Shown here in pieces: positions 8,569 to 16,697 of a DNA stretch of 20,778 bases (position 1 is the first letter of the stretch; every line of letters begins with the position of its first letter). The stretch comes from a virus. The stretch lies in IMG/VR virus record IMGVR_UViG_3300025880_001313, positions 1 to 20,778 of that record, one strand, 5' to 3'. Both the position numbers and the translations under genes were made by a program. Below the pieces are notes generated by a model. That model ran no database searches. It saw only the letters and a program-made list of their open reading frames with translations, and was not told where the DNA came from.

Positions 8569-10732
8569 CTATGTCTCCCACGTTGAGCTTACCTATTGCA
8601 GGTTGCTCTACGCTATCAGTGTTGTTGGTTACTTGTTGTCGTATGGTGTCAAAGAAGTTATCACTTGAATACATATCTATGAATACCTCTTTGGTTCTCT
8701 GAAGTAAAACATCTACATCAGATGCATGAGTGGCAAAGCTGTCATGCACAGCTCCGAACGTGCCGTCCCATTCAGCTATCACAAGAGCCATGTGTGCTGC
8801 ATCCATCGAGTGGATAAAGTTAGGGGATATACCAGACATAAAACCTCTTATGTTAGGTCTATCTGTGGGCGTTTTCAGTACATGCTTTACATCCTTGCCA
8901 TTCAATCTAGCTCTTGCCTTGAAGTCTACAGTTGTGAAGTTCTCATAGCGTGCAACGAAGCCTGATGGAGTTGTCCACTCTATCACACTCTTACCGTTAC
9001 CGTATGTCAGTTCGTATGAGAAACTTTTAATAGCGATGGATGTATCATTCAATTCTATCAACTCATCTTCAGACAGCAGCTTCTGACTTAACAATTCTCT
9101 GCGTCTAGCTTTCAACTCGTTGAACTCTTTGCGTGAGCCACCGACTAACTCGTGTTTTCCTATTTGAAATTGAGCTAGTTCCTGTAAGTAAGACATTGTC
9201 TGCAAAGGCCCTGGACACACAGCATCGATTGCCTTAACTAGTAGCAAAGCTAACTTGTCACAATCCTTACGAGTTATCCCGTACGCGTCAGTGAACTCTT
9301 CAGCTCGAACATCGAAGTACATGTTCTCTGCTATCTTACCGGCTCCTGCTGAGTAGGCTCTCGTCATGCTGCCTCTCTTACTGATGCCTTTTCTTATGTG
9401 TTTCATAGGCATTCTCTGAAGCAATGAAGATAGACGCTTATCCGTTGCTGCTAGCTCTATCAGCTTCTTTGCAGTTTGAACGTAGAAGTCTTTCTGAATT
9501 ACTGTAGGAATCAGACCCACAAGTTCGCCTGTTAGAGTGTCTTTGCTTATAGCACCTAAGTGCTGCCACCCGTTATTTGAACCATCGATAGCTACAGGAA
9601 GTTGAGTTAGCCCTGTCTCCTGTACAAATCTCCACTCATAGCAGCTCGCTAAGAACATGTAAGGCTTCTCAGCTTTAAGATCTAACTCGCCTTGAAGGAT
9701 CTTATCCCAGTGGTTCATAGTCCAGTTCGCTCTATCGTTGAGTGTCATCTTGTCTACCGAGATGTCTTCCAAGCCCTCTTCTAAGAGGTGCGCGCGATAG
9801 TCTTGCTCACACCACTCAGGAATATCATTGAGAGCGTAGTGTTGGTTGTAGCAGGCGGCGGTATGAACCGCTAACCAGAACTGGCCGGCATCGTCAATAG
9901 GCTTAGCGTCTGCAAATAGAAGCAAACCCTTTGCCATGTCACAACTTTGATAGTTTAAAAACGGCTCTGTGTTATAGATTCGTCCACGGTAGTCTGCTTC
10001 AAAAGTCTGATAGAACGAATCCCAGTCTTTGAGGACTTCTGCCTTTGACTTTATAAACTTATACTCGATGACCTTGCTGCGCCGTCTCTGTTCTTTAGCA
10101 TCATTCTCGTGAGGTTCAGACGGTGGAGCCACTATCTTATCAATGATCGCATGATTGATCGTCCAGCGTACATTCTGTAGTTTCTCTATCGCTACCACGT
10201 AAGGTGCGTCAGCATCGTACAAGAAGTCATGCATTTTATGAGCGTTCTTAGTGACGGCTTGTGGCTCTTTGAAGCTGCCTAATATAGTTTCTTTCACTAA
10301 CTCTAACGGTATATCCGCAAGCTCTTCCCACTTCGGAGTTGCTTTGAGAATATAAGACTCATCACGCCGTGTTGGTGGAATGAGTTCAGCAAAGCCATGG
10401 TACACAAAGCCTTCGATAAACAGGTCACCAATTGTAAGCTGATGCTCTGTCTTCACAGGTTCTCGACTGATAAGTCTTGCGACCGCTTTACCTATCACCA
10501 TTGATGTTGCCGTCAGTCCTGCTTCACCTGGAAGATAGTCGCTTGATGTTCGTGTGAATTGGGATTGAATAATCTGGAATGAAACCGCGACTAGCTTCTC
10601 CAACTTGTCTTCCCAACCGTGGTGAGTTTTAACGAGCACACCACCCCTGTTTGCCTTCTGGTTATTTAGATTAACGCGAGAGACTTTGCGGTTCAGGTAC
10701 TCGATCACTTGATTTATTGCATACAAATTCAA
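8543..10732 (-). CDS. T7 gp1-like DNA-directed RNA polymerase
   Basis: Single-subunit phage RNA polymerase, expected to transcribe phage middle and late genes from phage promoters. Motifs in order: DYRGR with R251, VAIDGSNNG with motif A D383, K452-x7-Y460 for motif B, SPNFIHSMDAAH, and VHDSFATHA with motif C D664. At 729 residues it is about 150 shorter than T7 gp1 (883), and the position of R251 (R425 in T7) shows that the loss is in the N-terminal, promoter-contacting and product-handling domain. Motif B reads YS where almost all relatives have YG. No ATG is available: the frame begins after a TAA with TTG 10732 or TTG 10726. AAGGGG lies 2 and 8 bases upstream respectively, so the second TTG is the better-spaced start. 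A rare start codon may keep expression low. Confidence 0.93.
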   Translation of the reverse strand: MNLYAINQVIEYLNRKVSRVNLNNQKANRGGVLVKTHHGWEDKLEKLVAVSFQIIQSQFTRTSSDYLPGEAGLTATSMVIGKAVARLISREPVKTEHQLTIGDLFIEGFVYHGFAELIPPTRRDESYILKATPKWEELADIPLELVKETILGSFKEPQAVTKNAHKMHDFLYDADAPYVVAIEKLQNVRWTINHAIIDKIVAPPSEPHENDAKEQRRRSKVIEYKFIKSKAEVLKDWDSFYQTFEADYRGRIYNTEPFLNYQSCDMAKGLLLFADAKPIDDAGQFWLAVHTAACYNQHYALNDIPEWCEQDYRAHLLEEGLEDISVDKMTLNDRANWTMNHWDKILQGELDLKAEKPYMFLASCYEWRFVQETGLTQLPVAIDGSNNGWQHLGAISKDTLTGELVGLIPTVIQKDFYVQTAKKLIELAATDKRLSSLLQRMPMKHIRKGISKRGSMTRAYSAGAGKIAENMYFDVRAEEFTDAYGITRKDCDKLALLLVKAIDAVCPGPLQTMSYLQELAQFQIGKHELVGGSRKEFNELKARRRELLSQKLLSEDELIELNDTSIAIKSFSYELTYGNGKSVIEWTTPSGFVARYENFTTVDFKARARLNGKDVKHVLKTPTDRPNIRGFMSGISPNFIHSMDAAHMALVIAEWDGTFGAVHDSFATHASDVDVLLQRTKEVFIDMYSSDNFFDTIRQQVTNNTDSVEQPAIGKLNVGDIDDSKYFFC

Positions 10733-10759
10733 GTCCCCTTATAATTTATATTTGTGCAA

Positions 10760-10788
10760 GGCATAGCTCTTGTTATGAGAGCTACGCC
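10760..10788 (-). promoter_or_regulatory. Stem-loop in the leader of the RNA polymerase gene
   Basis: In the 69-base gap between primase-helicase and RNA polymerase genes, 11-base arms (10760-10770 and 10778-10788) pair with one G-U wobble around a 7-base loop. There is no U tract, so it is not an intrinsic terminator. By analogy with the RNase III sites between T7 early genes it may be a processing signal that separates the polymerase message. Processing is inference; the pairing is seen. Confidence 0.55.
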
Positions 10789-10801
10789 ACTGTGTTAGTA
10801 G

Positions 10802-12418
10802 TTATAGATCGACCGCTTCAAACTCCAATTCAACGGCGTCAGTCAGTCGAGTAGTACTTGGATCGTAGGTTGCTGCGCCTGCGTCACCAGTCCTGCCTGT
10901 GAAACGTGATTTGAGTACACGAAATTTAATTGTGTTCCGTGTTGTTTCATCTTCAGCAATTAAGTTACGAGCAAAAGCAATGATGTCGAACGAGATTTGT
11001 TTGATTGAACCACTGCCTTTGATGTCGTCGATAGACGCAAGATGGCCTTCCTCGAACGATTTACCGTCTTGTGCTTTGCGCAAGTGAGATATTAGACCAA
11101 GCCATACGTTATGTCTCTTCACTACTTTGAGCAGGTCTGACATGATCTTATCGATCGCTTCGTTACCTGACAGACCTTTGCTTCCTTCAGATACAGCTAT
11201 CGTTATGTGGTCTAGTACAAGATATTTGCAACCCATGAGGCACATGTACTCGATCTTATCAATCAGAGAGCTATCTCCCACTGAACCTTGGTGATCGAGC
11301 AGCACGAGCCGTTCATCACCGAACACTTTATCGAAGCCTGCTTTGAGATCCTTCTCGTCAAGTGGTGGAGGATCAGACACAGATTTCTTAAGTGACATAG
11401 AGATGAATTTCTCTGCTGTATCACCAATGCTTTCCTCGAGACTGATGAGGCCGATGCGGCTGTCAGTAGTGTCAAGTAAATCTAAAGCAATCTCTTTGAT
11501 CACTGTTGACTTACCTGAGCCAGTGCCACTCGTAAATAGAGTGATCTCGCCGTATCTCATGCCATCCAGTTTGTCGTTGAGACCTTGCAAGCACGATGGA
11601 TATGGTATTGATTTGATCTCTTGACGAGATTTGAAGTGTTCCCACACAGCATCACCTGAAACGATGTCAGCAGGTGACCACTCTTTTGCATCCCATATCG
11701 CACGAAGAATAGAAGTCTTACCGTGCTTAAGATAAGACTCGTTAGCGTCTTTCTCTGGCAGTGTAGCAACGTATGCTTTGCCTGTCTTGATGATCTTAGC
11801 GATTGTGTCTGTTGCCTTTTCGCCAGCATCATCGTTATCCATCATCAGTATTACTTTTTCAAAGCCATTTATCCAGTCACGTTGCCGCAGCACAGCGTTA
11901 GTGTCGCTTGCACTTGGAACACCTACGACAGGATAGATAACGCCTTTGTAGTCCTTGAATGCTTGTGCTACAGACATAACATCTATTTCACCTTCGCAGA
12001 TTACTAACGTTCTGCCACCAGAAAACTTAGACTGACCGAACATTTCCACAGACTTGAAGTCACCGCTGACAGCAAACGATTTTGGTAGCCTGCGTTCTTT
12101 GTATGCGACTGTAACTCCCTTCTTAGTGTATGGGTAATAGTGTGATTGTGGCTTACGGTTCTCATCGAATCCCATCTTGACGTCGAAGAAGTCGACTACC
12201 TCCTTAGTAATACCACGACTACTAAGAGCGTGACCACTAAGATCGTGTATGTGGGTGAGGTTAGTAGCTGAAGTATAGGGGGTAGGTCCATAGTCTTTCA
12301 TCTTATCTCTTTCTAGTTTAGGTTGAACTGTTCTCGAACATGAGAAGCAGTGGGTGTGTCCATCTTCGTATAAGTGGTTTGCGTCTGAGCTTCCACAACT
12401 ATCGCAGGGGACTTTCAT
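10802..12418 (-). CDS. T7 gp4-like primase-helicase
   Basis: Bifunctional replication protein of 538 residues (T7 gp4: 566), joining a DnaG-type primase to a hexameric DnaB-type helicase. The N-terminus has a zinc-binding module C5-x2-C8-x15-C24-x2-C27. TOPRIM motifs follow: VICEGEIDVMS and ILMMDNDDAGEKA. The helicase half has Walker A SGTGSGKST (K303), Walker B KYLVLDHIT, SHLRK, and the C-terminal arginine-finger region IKQISFDIIAFARN. Its ATG overlaps the stop of the upstream GIY-YIG gene as ATGA. A second in-frame ATG at 12301 (residue 40), preceded by an A/G-rich stretch, would give a product without the zinc module, comparable to T7 gp4B; use of this internal start is a guess. Confidence 0.95.
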   Translation of the reverse strand: MKVPCDSCGSSDANHLYEDGHTHCFSCSRTVQPKLERDKMKDYGPTPYTSATNLTHIHDLSGHALSSRGITKEVVDFFDVKMGFDENRKPQSHYYPYTKKGVTVAYKERRLPKSFAVSGDFKSVEMFGQSKFSGGRTLVICEGEIDVMSVAQAFKDYKGVIYPVVGVPSASDTNAVLRQRDWINGFEKVILMMDNDDAGEKATDTIAKIIKTGKAYVATLPEKDANESYLKHGKTSILRAIWDAKEWSPADIVSGDAVWEHFKSRQEIKSIPYPSCLQGLNDKLDGMRYGEITLFTSGTGSGKSTVIKEIALDLLDTTDSRIGLISLEESIGDTAEKFISMSLKKSVSDPPPLDEKDLKAGFDKVFGDERLVLLDHQGSVGDSSLIDKIEYMCLMGCKYLVLDHITIAVSEGSKGLSGNEAIDKIMSDLLKVVKRHNVWLGLISHLRKAQDGKSFEEGHLASIDDIKGSGSIKQISFDIIAFARNLIAEDETTRNTIKFRVLKSRFTGRTGDAGAATYDPSTTRLTDAVELEFEAVDL

Positions 12419-12909
12419 TCGTACTCTCTTTCTTCCTTAAGTTGGATGTTGTTTACTTGGTTTGTCCAGTGGTCGTCACCTATCATGTAGGATCTATCAC
12501 TCGGCGGTATGAACTTAATAGCTCCTATCTGCTTGTTGTAGAAGCGTGGAGTTACGTTATCACTGAGTTTGTCAGTCAGTACATTGAGCTTGTGTTGTAA
12601 GTTACACTCTACGTATGTGAGCCAGCCTTTTGTTTCACAGTTTATGATCATTACAAATTCAAAGTTTGCTTTGCCATGTTCTTCAAACGCTTCGTTCAGC
12701 CATCTGCTCGATCCGGTGTAGAACTCCCACTTGTTAGGAGTTTTAAACTTCTTTCTTCGAGTTTTACCAGGAACAATCTTCGATCGCTCTGACCAATATG
12801 CCTTTTTCCCTACGTATAACTGTTCGGTTACCGTATTGCGAACCAAGTATATGAACCCGTGATTCTTATCTGGATCAGGAGCTATTCCCTTCCAATGATG
12901 ATTGCTCAT
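12415..12909 (-). CDS. GIY-YIG family endonuclease-like protein
   Basis: The product is 164 residues. The GIY-YIG signature is visible as GFIY (18-21) and YVG (32-34) with ten residues between the FIY and YVG triplets, followed by an Arg in the first helix (YWSER). A likely catalytic Glu lies in TYVECNLQH, and then an Asn/Tyr-rich end (RFYNKQIG). The family cuts DNA in homing, repair and restriction. The gene overlaps the exonuclease upstream by 35 bases and the primase-helicase downstream by 4 bases, so it is well integrated in the replication operon and not a recent insertion. GAGG lies 9 bases before the ATG. It might be a mobile endonuclease of T4 Seg type or a domesticated recombination nuclease; substrate unknown. 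Confidence 0.7.
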   Translation of the reverse strand: MSNHHWKGIAPDPDKNHGFIYLVRNTVTEQLYVGKKAYWSERSKIVPGKTRRKKFKTPNKWEFYTGSSRWLNEAFEEHGKANFEFVMIINCETKGWLTYVECNLQHKLNVLTDKLSDNVTPRFYNKQIGAIKFIPPSDRSYMIGDDHWTNQVNNIQLKEEREYE

Positions 12910-13624
12910 TTCTTACAGCCTCACGTTGTTTGAACTTATCTCTGACTTCTTCGTACTCATCCCAGCTCTTCAACATTCTCAACAACGTGTAGTTTGTGTC
13001 AAGGTTGGATGCTTTGTGAGCACGATACGCAGCGCGCACACGACTCCAACGACGTTTCATCGGCACGTCTTTCAGTATCATAGCAGCTTTCTTAGGGCCA
13101 ACGCCTTTAATACCTTTGATGTTGTCTGCCGTGTCACCAACTAAGCATTGAAGCATCAGTAGTAGATTGGCTTCGTCTTCATCGATGTGTCGTGGTGGCT
13201 CTTTCTTAACAAAGTTGTAGTGCCAGCCTGGAATCTGCAGTAGATCTTTATCGATAGCTACAATGATTGGCTCTCTACCAGAGTCCATCATCTCGTAAGC
13301 CCAGATACTGACTAGATCGTCTGCTTCCATGTCGTCTGCTTCGATTGCATTGTACTCTTTGATCATGTGCTGACGGCCATACTCGACCGCAGCTTTGATC
13401 TTAGGGTCCAACGACTTGCGCTGCCCTTTGTACGATGAATCTACATTGTTTCTGAAGTTACCGTTGCCTTTCACTGCACACAGATAATCATTCACTCCAC
13501 AGTTTCTTTTGATTTCGTTCATAGTGTATTTGATACCCTTGCGAATATCTTTCTGACGCTGAGTGCTGCACGCTATACGGAAGTACAAACTATCTGCGTC
13601 GATCAGTAGTATATCTTGAAACAT
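12875..13624 (-). CDS. 5'-3' exonuclease (T7 gp6-like, FEN/PIN family)
   Basis: The product is 249 residues and probably removes RNA primers and degrades host DNA, like T7 gp6. Metal-binding acidic residues are visible in family order: LIDADS near the N-terminus, YKGQRK in the arch region, EADDMEADDLVS, and AIDKDLLQIPG. A helix-hairpin-helix DNA-binding motif follows (VGDTADNIKGIKGVGPKKA). AGGA stands 6 bases before ATG 13624. The C-terminus is Glu/Arg/Ser-rich and its final codons double as the start of the GIY-YIG gene. It lies between a zinc-finger protein and the GIY-YIG gene in the replication operon. Confidence 0.92.
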   Translation of the reverse strand: MFQDILLIDADSLYFRIACSTQRQKDIRKGIKYTMNEIKRNCGVNDYLCAVKGNGNFRNNVDSSYKGQRKSLDPKIKAAVEYGRQHMIKEYNAIEADDMEADDLVSIWAYEMMDSGREPIIVAIDKDLLQIPGWHYNFVKKEPPRHIDEDEANLLLMLQCLVGDTADNIKGIKGVGPKKAAMILKDVPMKRRWSRVRAAYRAHKASNLDTNYTLLRMLKSWDEYEEVRDKFKQREAVRNEQSSLEGNSS

Positions 13625-13636
13625 TATGTTTCCTTT

Positions 13637-13924
13637 CTAATCGTATTTCTTAGAGTAGTGGTCTGCGTGGTACTTTCGTTCTTTAGTTCCTGCAAACCCC
13701 TTGATGTTTAAATGGGTGGCGAGTCGATCACCAAACTGAGAAAAGTCAGTGTTCTCTTGTTCTATTTTACGAAAACATAGCTTGCAAATAGGTTGCACTT
13801 TGTTTTTAATAGTGAACTTGTATTCCGGTTCACCACAAATCTCGCAAGGTGTAGAGTCTTGCCGCAGTTTGCTTCTATGTTTCCACGCTGACTTCTTCTT
13901 TGCGCGTTCTAGATCCCAATCCAT
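13637..13924 (-). CDS. Small zinc-finger protein of unknown function
   Basis: The product is 95 residues, with a basic N-terminus (RAKKKSAWKHRSKLR) followed by CEIC and CKLC pairs 20 residues apart (about residues 27-50), an arrangement typical of a four-cysteine zinc ribbon. GAGGAG lies 10 bases before the start. It sits between DNA polymerase (48 bases upstream) and exonuclease (12 bases downstream), the place where several T7-like phages carry a recombination endonuclease. It lacks the His/Asn residues I would expect for an HNH or endonuclease VII active site, so a nucleic-acid-binding role is the most that can be said. Confidence 0.75.
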   Translation of the reverse strand: MDWDLERAKKKSAWKHRSKLRQDSTPCEICGEPEYKFTIKNKVQPICKLCFRKIEQENTDFSQFGDRLATHLNIKGFAGTKERKYHADHYSKKYD

Positions 13925-13972
13925 TAGTAGTCAACTCCTCATGTTGCTTAATCGAGGGTTTGTGGCCTCTGG

Positions 13973-15799
13973 TCAGTGAACTTCGGAGTAGTTGTTCCCG
14001 AAAGATGGGTCACCGCCTCCCATACATGCAACTCCGAACCATTTAGGAGCTTCAGCGAACGATTCTTTTAGGATCTGGCCTACACGGACTGCATCATCAG
14101 GATGAGCGGCCCAAGCTGACTCGTCATGGTACATTAGACGTGGCTCTGCTCGCAAGCCTTCTTCTTTTATCTTATGCATCTGGTAAGACACTGCTGCTTT
14201 GCATGTGATTGCCTCAGCTGATTGAAGAAGATAGTTAAGTGCTTGGTGGTCTGATGGAATGAATACAGTTCTACCGTCTAAGCCAGGAACTTTACCTTCA
14301 CCTGATGAGAACTTAGTGCGCTTCCATAGCTTTGTGAGCTTGTCTTTCAACTCTTGTAAGCCTTTGATGCCTTTAGCAAAGTCGACTCGAGATTTAGCAC
14401 CGACCGAAGCGTTTGCTTTACCAGTCAGTACTTGACCTAGCTTCGCATCACCAGCTCCGAAGAGGTACGCATACAAATAAGACTTCGCAACAGGACGGGA
14501 AGAGCCTAGAGCGTCAGCGTTACGTTGGTGCTGATCGCCAAATATAACTTCCTCAGTGAAGGCTTCATTACGCACGTAGTGGCACAGACCTCGCAGCTGG
14601 TTACCACTTGAATCAGCTCCCACAATTATGGTGCCTTCATCTGCGATGAGCAACTCACGTATTTCTCTACCCCACTCTGCGTTCACGGCAGGCAAGTTAA
14701 CAATGACTTCGTGACGAGCACGGAATGTTGGTGTGCCACATGTCCACATGTTACCGTGAAGGCGTCCATCAACAAGCTTGTCTACCCAACCTTCGATGAC
14801 CGCTTTCCTGGACCTAAGGGTGTAGTACTCGTCGATGAGCTTACCGTCTTCGCCGAACGCTGTAAGGGAGGTACTCGTAAGCTTTGGGCCTGTCGTGACC
14901 CACTCAAATCCGATTTTCTTTCTCTGGTATTCGTCTGGTTTCCAACCGTTTTCGAGAAGCCATTCTTTAACGAGCTCTGTTGATCCCAAATCGATCTGTT
15001 CTTCTCGCGTTCTTTGGAAGGTTTCTTCAGGTTGAATAAGGTGAGTATCGCTTGGCTTAACTTCATGCCCGAAGAACTCCGTTAATTGGTTGACGGTGTG
15101 ATGATTGAAGTCACCGTTCTTTTTGTACTTAGGATTGCGTGGCTCTTTATCAATGTATACAGTTTTCATACCGAGCTTCGGCTCTAGGGTTGCCTTGATA
15201 GTCTGCATACGATCGTGCATGCGTTCAAGGGTTGCCGTTGCTTTCTCTGAGTCAAAGTTCCAGCCCTTCTTTCGTACTACCGCATTGAAGATAGCTACGT
15301 CGTGCTCGACTTGTAGCCCGCGTTTTATCTTTGGGTTGCGCTCATAAATCGCTGCATATTCTTTGAGCAGTTCATTGTAGACCGCTACGTTTACCATGAC
15401 GTCTTGCACACAGTACCTCAGCATTTCACGGCTATACTTATCCCACTCGTTGAAAGTTATCTTTGAGTTACCTAAGTGCTCACCCCAACCGGCTAAACCG
15501 TGGCGGTGGGTTCGCTTGTAGCTGAGTACTTGAGACATCACAAACGTATCGTGGCATCGGTTGTTGTTCAGATCGACATCGTAGAGATCGTTGATCACGC
15601 GGTTATCGAATCCGATTATGTTATGGCCGATCAATAGTTCAGCGTTTTTGAGAAGACGTACACCATCTTCAATAGATCCGTGAAGGTTATCATGGTCTGA
15701 GAATTTGTACGTCACTTTAGTGTCGATGTTGTATGCAACGATACACCAGATTACACTGGGATCTAATCCGTCACACTCTAAATCATAAACGAGTTTCAT
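13973..15799 (-). CDS. Family A DNA polymerase with 3'-5' exonuclease (T7 gp5-like)
   Basis: Replicative polymerase of 608 residues. The proofreading domain has ExoI DLECDGL, ExoII HNIIGFDNRVI and ExoIII YCVQDVMVN with its acidic residues intact. The polymerase domain has motif A GADSSGNQLRG (D396), the O-helix RPVAKSYLYAYLFGAG and motif C MYHDESAWA (D559). The O-helix has K439 and Y443, the latter at the position of T7 Tyr526 and E. coli Phe762. The protein is nearly 100 residues shorter than T7 gp5 (704); I cannot place a full T7-like thioredoxin-binding insertion in the thumb, so processivity may depend on another factor. The upstream A/G-rich stretch (AGAAAG) is a weak ribosome site. Confidence 0.95.
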   Translation of the reverse strand: MKLVYDLECDGLDPSVIWCIVAYNIDTKVTYKFSDHDNLHGSIEDGVRLLKNAELLIGHNIIGFDNRVINDLYDVDLNNNRCHDTFVMSQVLSYKRTHRHGLAGWGEHLGNSKITFNEWDKYSREMLRYCVQDVMVNVAVYNELLKEYAAIYERNPKIKRGLQVEHDVAIFNAVVRKKGWNFDSEKATATLERMHDRMQTIKATLEPKLGMKTVYIDKEPRNPKYKKNGDFNHHTVNQLTEFFGHEVKPSDTHLIQPEETFQRTREEQIDLGSTELVKEWLLENGWKPDEYQRKKIGFEWVTTGPKLTSTSLTAFGEDGKLIDEYYTLRSRKAVIEGWVDKLVDGRLHGNMWTCGTPTFRARHEVIVNLPAVNAEWGREIRELLIADEGTIIVGADSSGNQLRGLCHYVRNEAFTEEVIFGDQHQRNADALGSSRPVAKSYLYAYLFGAGDAKLGQVLTGKANASVGAKSRVDFAKGIKGLQELKDKLTKLWKRTKFSSGEGKVPGLDGRTVFIPSDHQALNYLLQSAEAITCKAAVSYQMHKIKEEGLRAEPRLMYHDESAWAAHPDDAVRVGQILKESFAEAPKWFGVACMGGGDPSFGNNYSEVH

Positions 15800-15826
15800 C
15801 TTATTTCTTTCTATGTTTGCGTTACA

Positions 15827-16291
15827 TTATTGATTACTGAGTCCTGACCGTATGTCTACGTAGTGGCCACCAGCTTGCTTGTACGAGGCTTTGATGTTGT
15901 CTGCAACTTGGTCATATGTCATAGCGCCTACAAATTGCACAGTGACTTCATCACCAGGTTCTAGTGGTCGCTTCGGACGTTCAACCCACTCATAAAAGTG
16001 GTACTCGTCGATAATCTTTCGTTGCCGAATGATGTTCACAATGCGGCGAGGGCTTATGTTCCAGTACTTTTGAACAAACTTTAGATCTACGTTCTTGCCG
16101 TCGATCACAGCATCAGTTTCCCAACCTTCAGCAGCACTCCACTCACCGTTAGCAATGAATGTGTGCTCGACTATTTCACAGTCTAAGTCCATCCAGAACT
16201 TTCTATCGGTTCGACCAGTTTGGTTATACAGTTTTGAGTTAGCTGCTCGTTGTTCAATGAACTCATCAGTTACTTTAATGGTAATTTCCAC
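15827..16291 (-). CDS. Unknown protein, possible PD-(D/E)XK-type nuclease
   Basis: The product is 154 residues from GTG 16291, which has AAAGGA 6 bases upstream and begins one base after the stop of the previous gene. An ATG at 16321 is in frame but would overlap that gene by 29 bases and lacks a good ribosome site. Residues around TDAVIDGKNVDLKF resemble the D-x(n)-(D/E)-x-K core of PD-(D/E)XK nucleases, with acidic residues upstream. The later part has a basic segment (ISPRRIVNIIRQRK) and a beta-rich stretch (GDEVTVQFVGAM). It ends 27 bases before the DNA polymerase gene. A nuclease role in recombination or host DNA breakdown would fit the context, but the motif match is partial. Confidence 0.62.
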   Translation of the reverse strand: MEITIKVTDEFIEQRAANSKLYNQTGRTDRKFWMDLDCEIVEHTFIANGEWSAAEGWETDAVIDGKNVDLKFVQKYWNISPRRIVNIIRQRKIIDEYHFYEWVERPKRPLEPGDEVTVQFVGAMTYDQVADNIKASYKQAGGHYVDIRSGLSNQ

Positions 16292-16292
16292 G

Positions 16293-16520
16293 TTAATTCC
16301 TTTCAGATTCTTTGTAATCATAACTCATCTCGAGATACTCGACGAGTTCCTTCATGGATTCGCTGTACGTGTCAAGTGATGATTGTTTTCTACGGTCTAG
16401 TGAGTTGCGCATCTTGTTTATTGCATTCAGTTGTTTCTCGTTATCGGTAAACTTAGAACGCCATCTTGTTTCTATCAGCGCGTAACGATCTTCTAGATCC
16501 TTCAGCTCCTTATCGTTCAT
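16293..16520 (-). CDS. Small coiled-coil protein of unknown function
   Basis: The product is 75 residues, highly charged, with no Cys and no hydrophobic segment. Heptad-like spacing of Leu, Ile and Met runs through most of the chain (LEDRYALIETRW, LNAINKMRNSLD, MKELVEYLEMSY), pointing to one or two helices and probably oligomerisation. AAAGGA lies 7 bases before the ATG. It is the first gene after a 177-base non-coding stretch and is followed one base later by the possible nuclease gene. No family recognised. Confidence 0.7.
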   Translation of the reverse strand: MNDKELKDLEDRYALIETRWRSKFTDNEKQLNAINKMRNSLDRRKQSSLDTYSESMKELVEYLEMSYDYKESERN

Positions 16521-16697
16521 TGATAATCCTTTCTACTTTAAGGGAGCTCACTCTTAGGCGAGTGACCTCTTTATAGCGCACGCTCGCAAGAGCGGGCGTT
16601 AGAGCGGTGTTAAGCGCTTTACTGTAGCTTAGCCCAATTATATAGGGTATGGCTCTCAGAAGCGATCTCTCGGCCTCTAAGAGCCATTAGCGAGTAA
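16521..16697 (-). other. Structured intergenic region between reductase and small genes
   Basis: Going leftward it holds: an 8-bp stem ATGGCTCT/AGAGCCAT (16649-16656 with 16680-16687) directly after the reductase stop; a TATAAT-like sequence on the minus strand near 16637-16642 with no convincing -35 box; the palindrome AAGCGCTT (16613-16620); a 25-bp hairpin repeat also found at 20001-20025; and a hairpin CACTC/GAGTG near 16545. No run of U follows the first stem, so it is not a standard terminator. The density of hairpins suggests transcript processing or a promoter region for the genes to its left. Confidence 0.45.
16577..16601. repeat. 25-bp hairpin repeat, copy 1
   Basis: A 25-base sequence is identical in sequence and orientation to 20001-20025. 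It forms an interrupted stem CGC-A-CGCTC / GAGCG-G-GCG closed by a GCAA loop. Both copies are intergenic, 56 bases (this one, minus strand) and 33 bases (the other, plus strand) from the nearest gene start. Neither is followed by a U run. Exact duplication in non-coding DNA argues for a binding site, such as a phage promoter or a replication or processing signal. Confidence 0.8.

Noticed and set aside
10733-10748. T7-like promoter (TATAAGGGGAC) before the RNA polymerase gene
   Set aside because: The AAGGGG is at the right distance to be the ribosome site for the TTG start, and only one comparable TATAAGGG is seen (19939-19946), too little to define a consensus.
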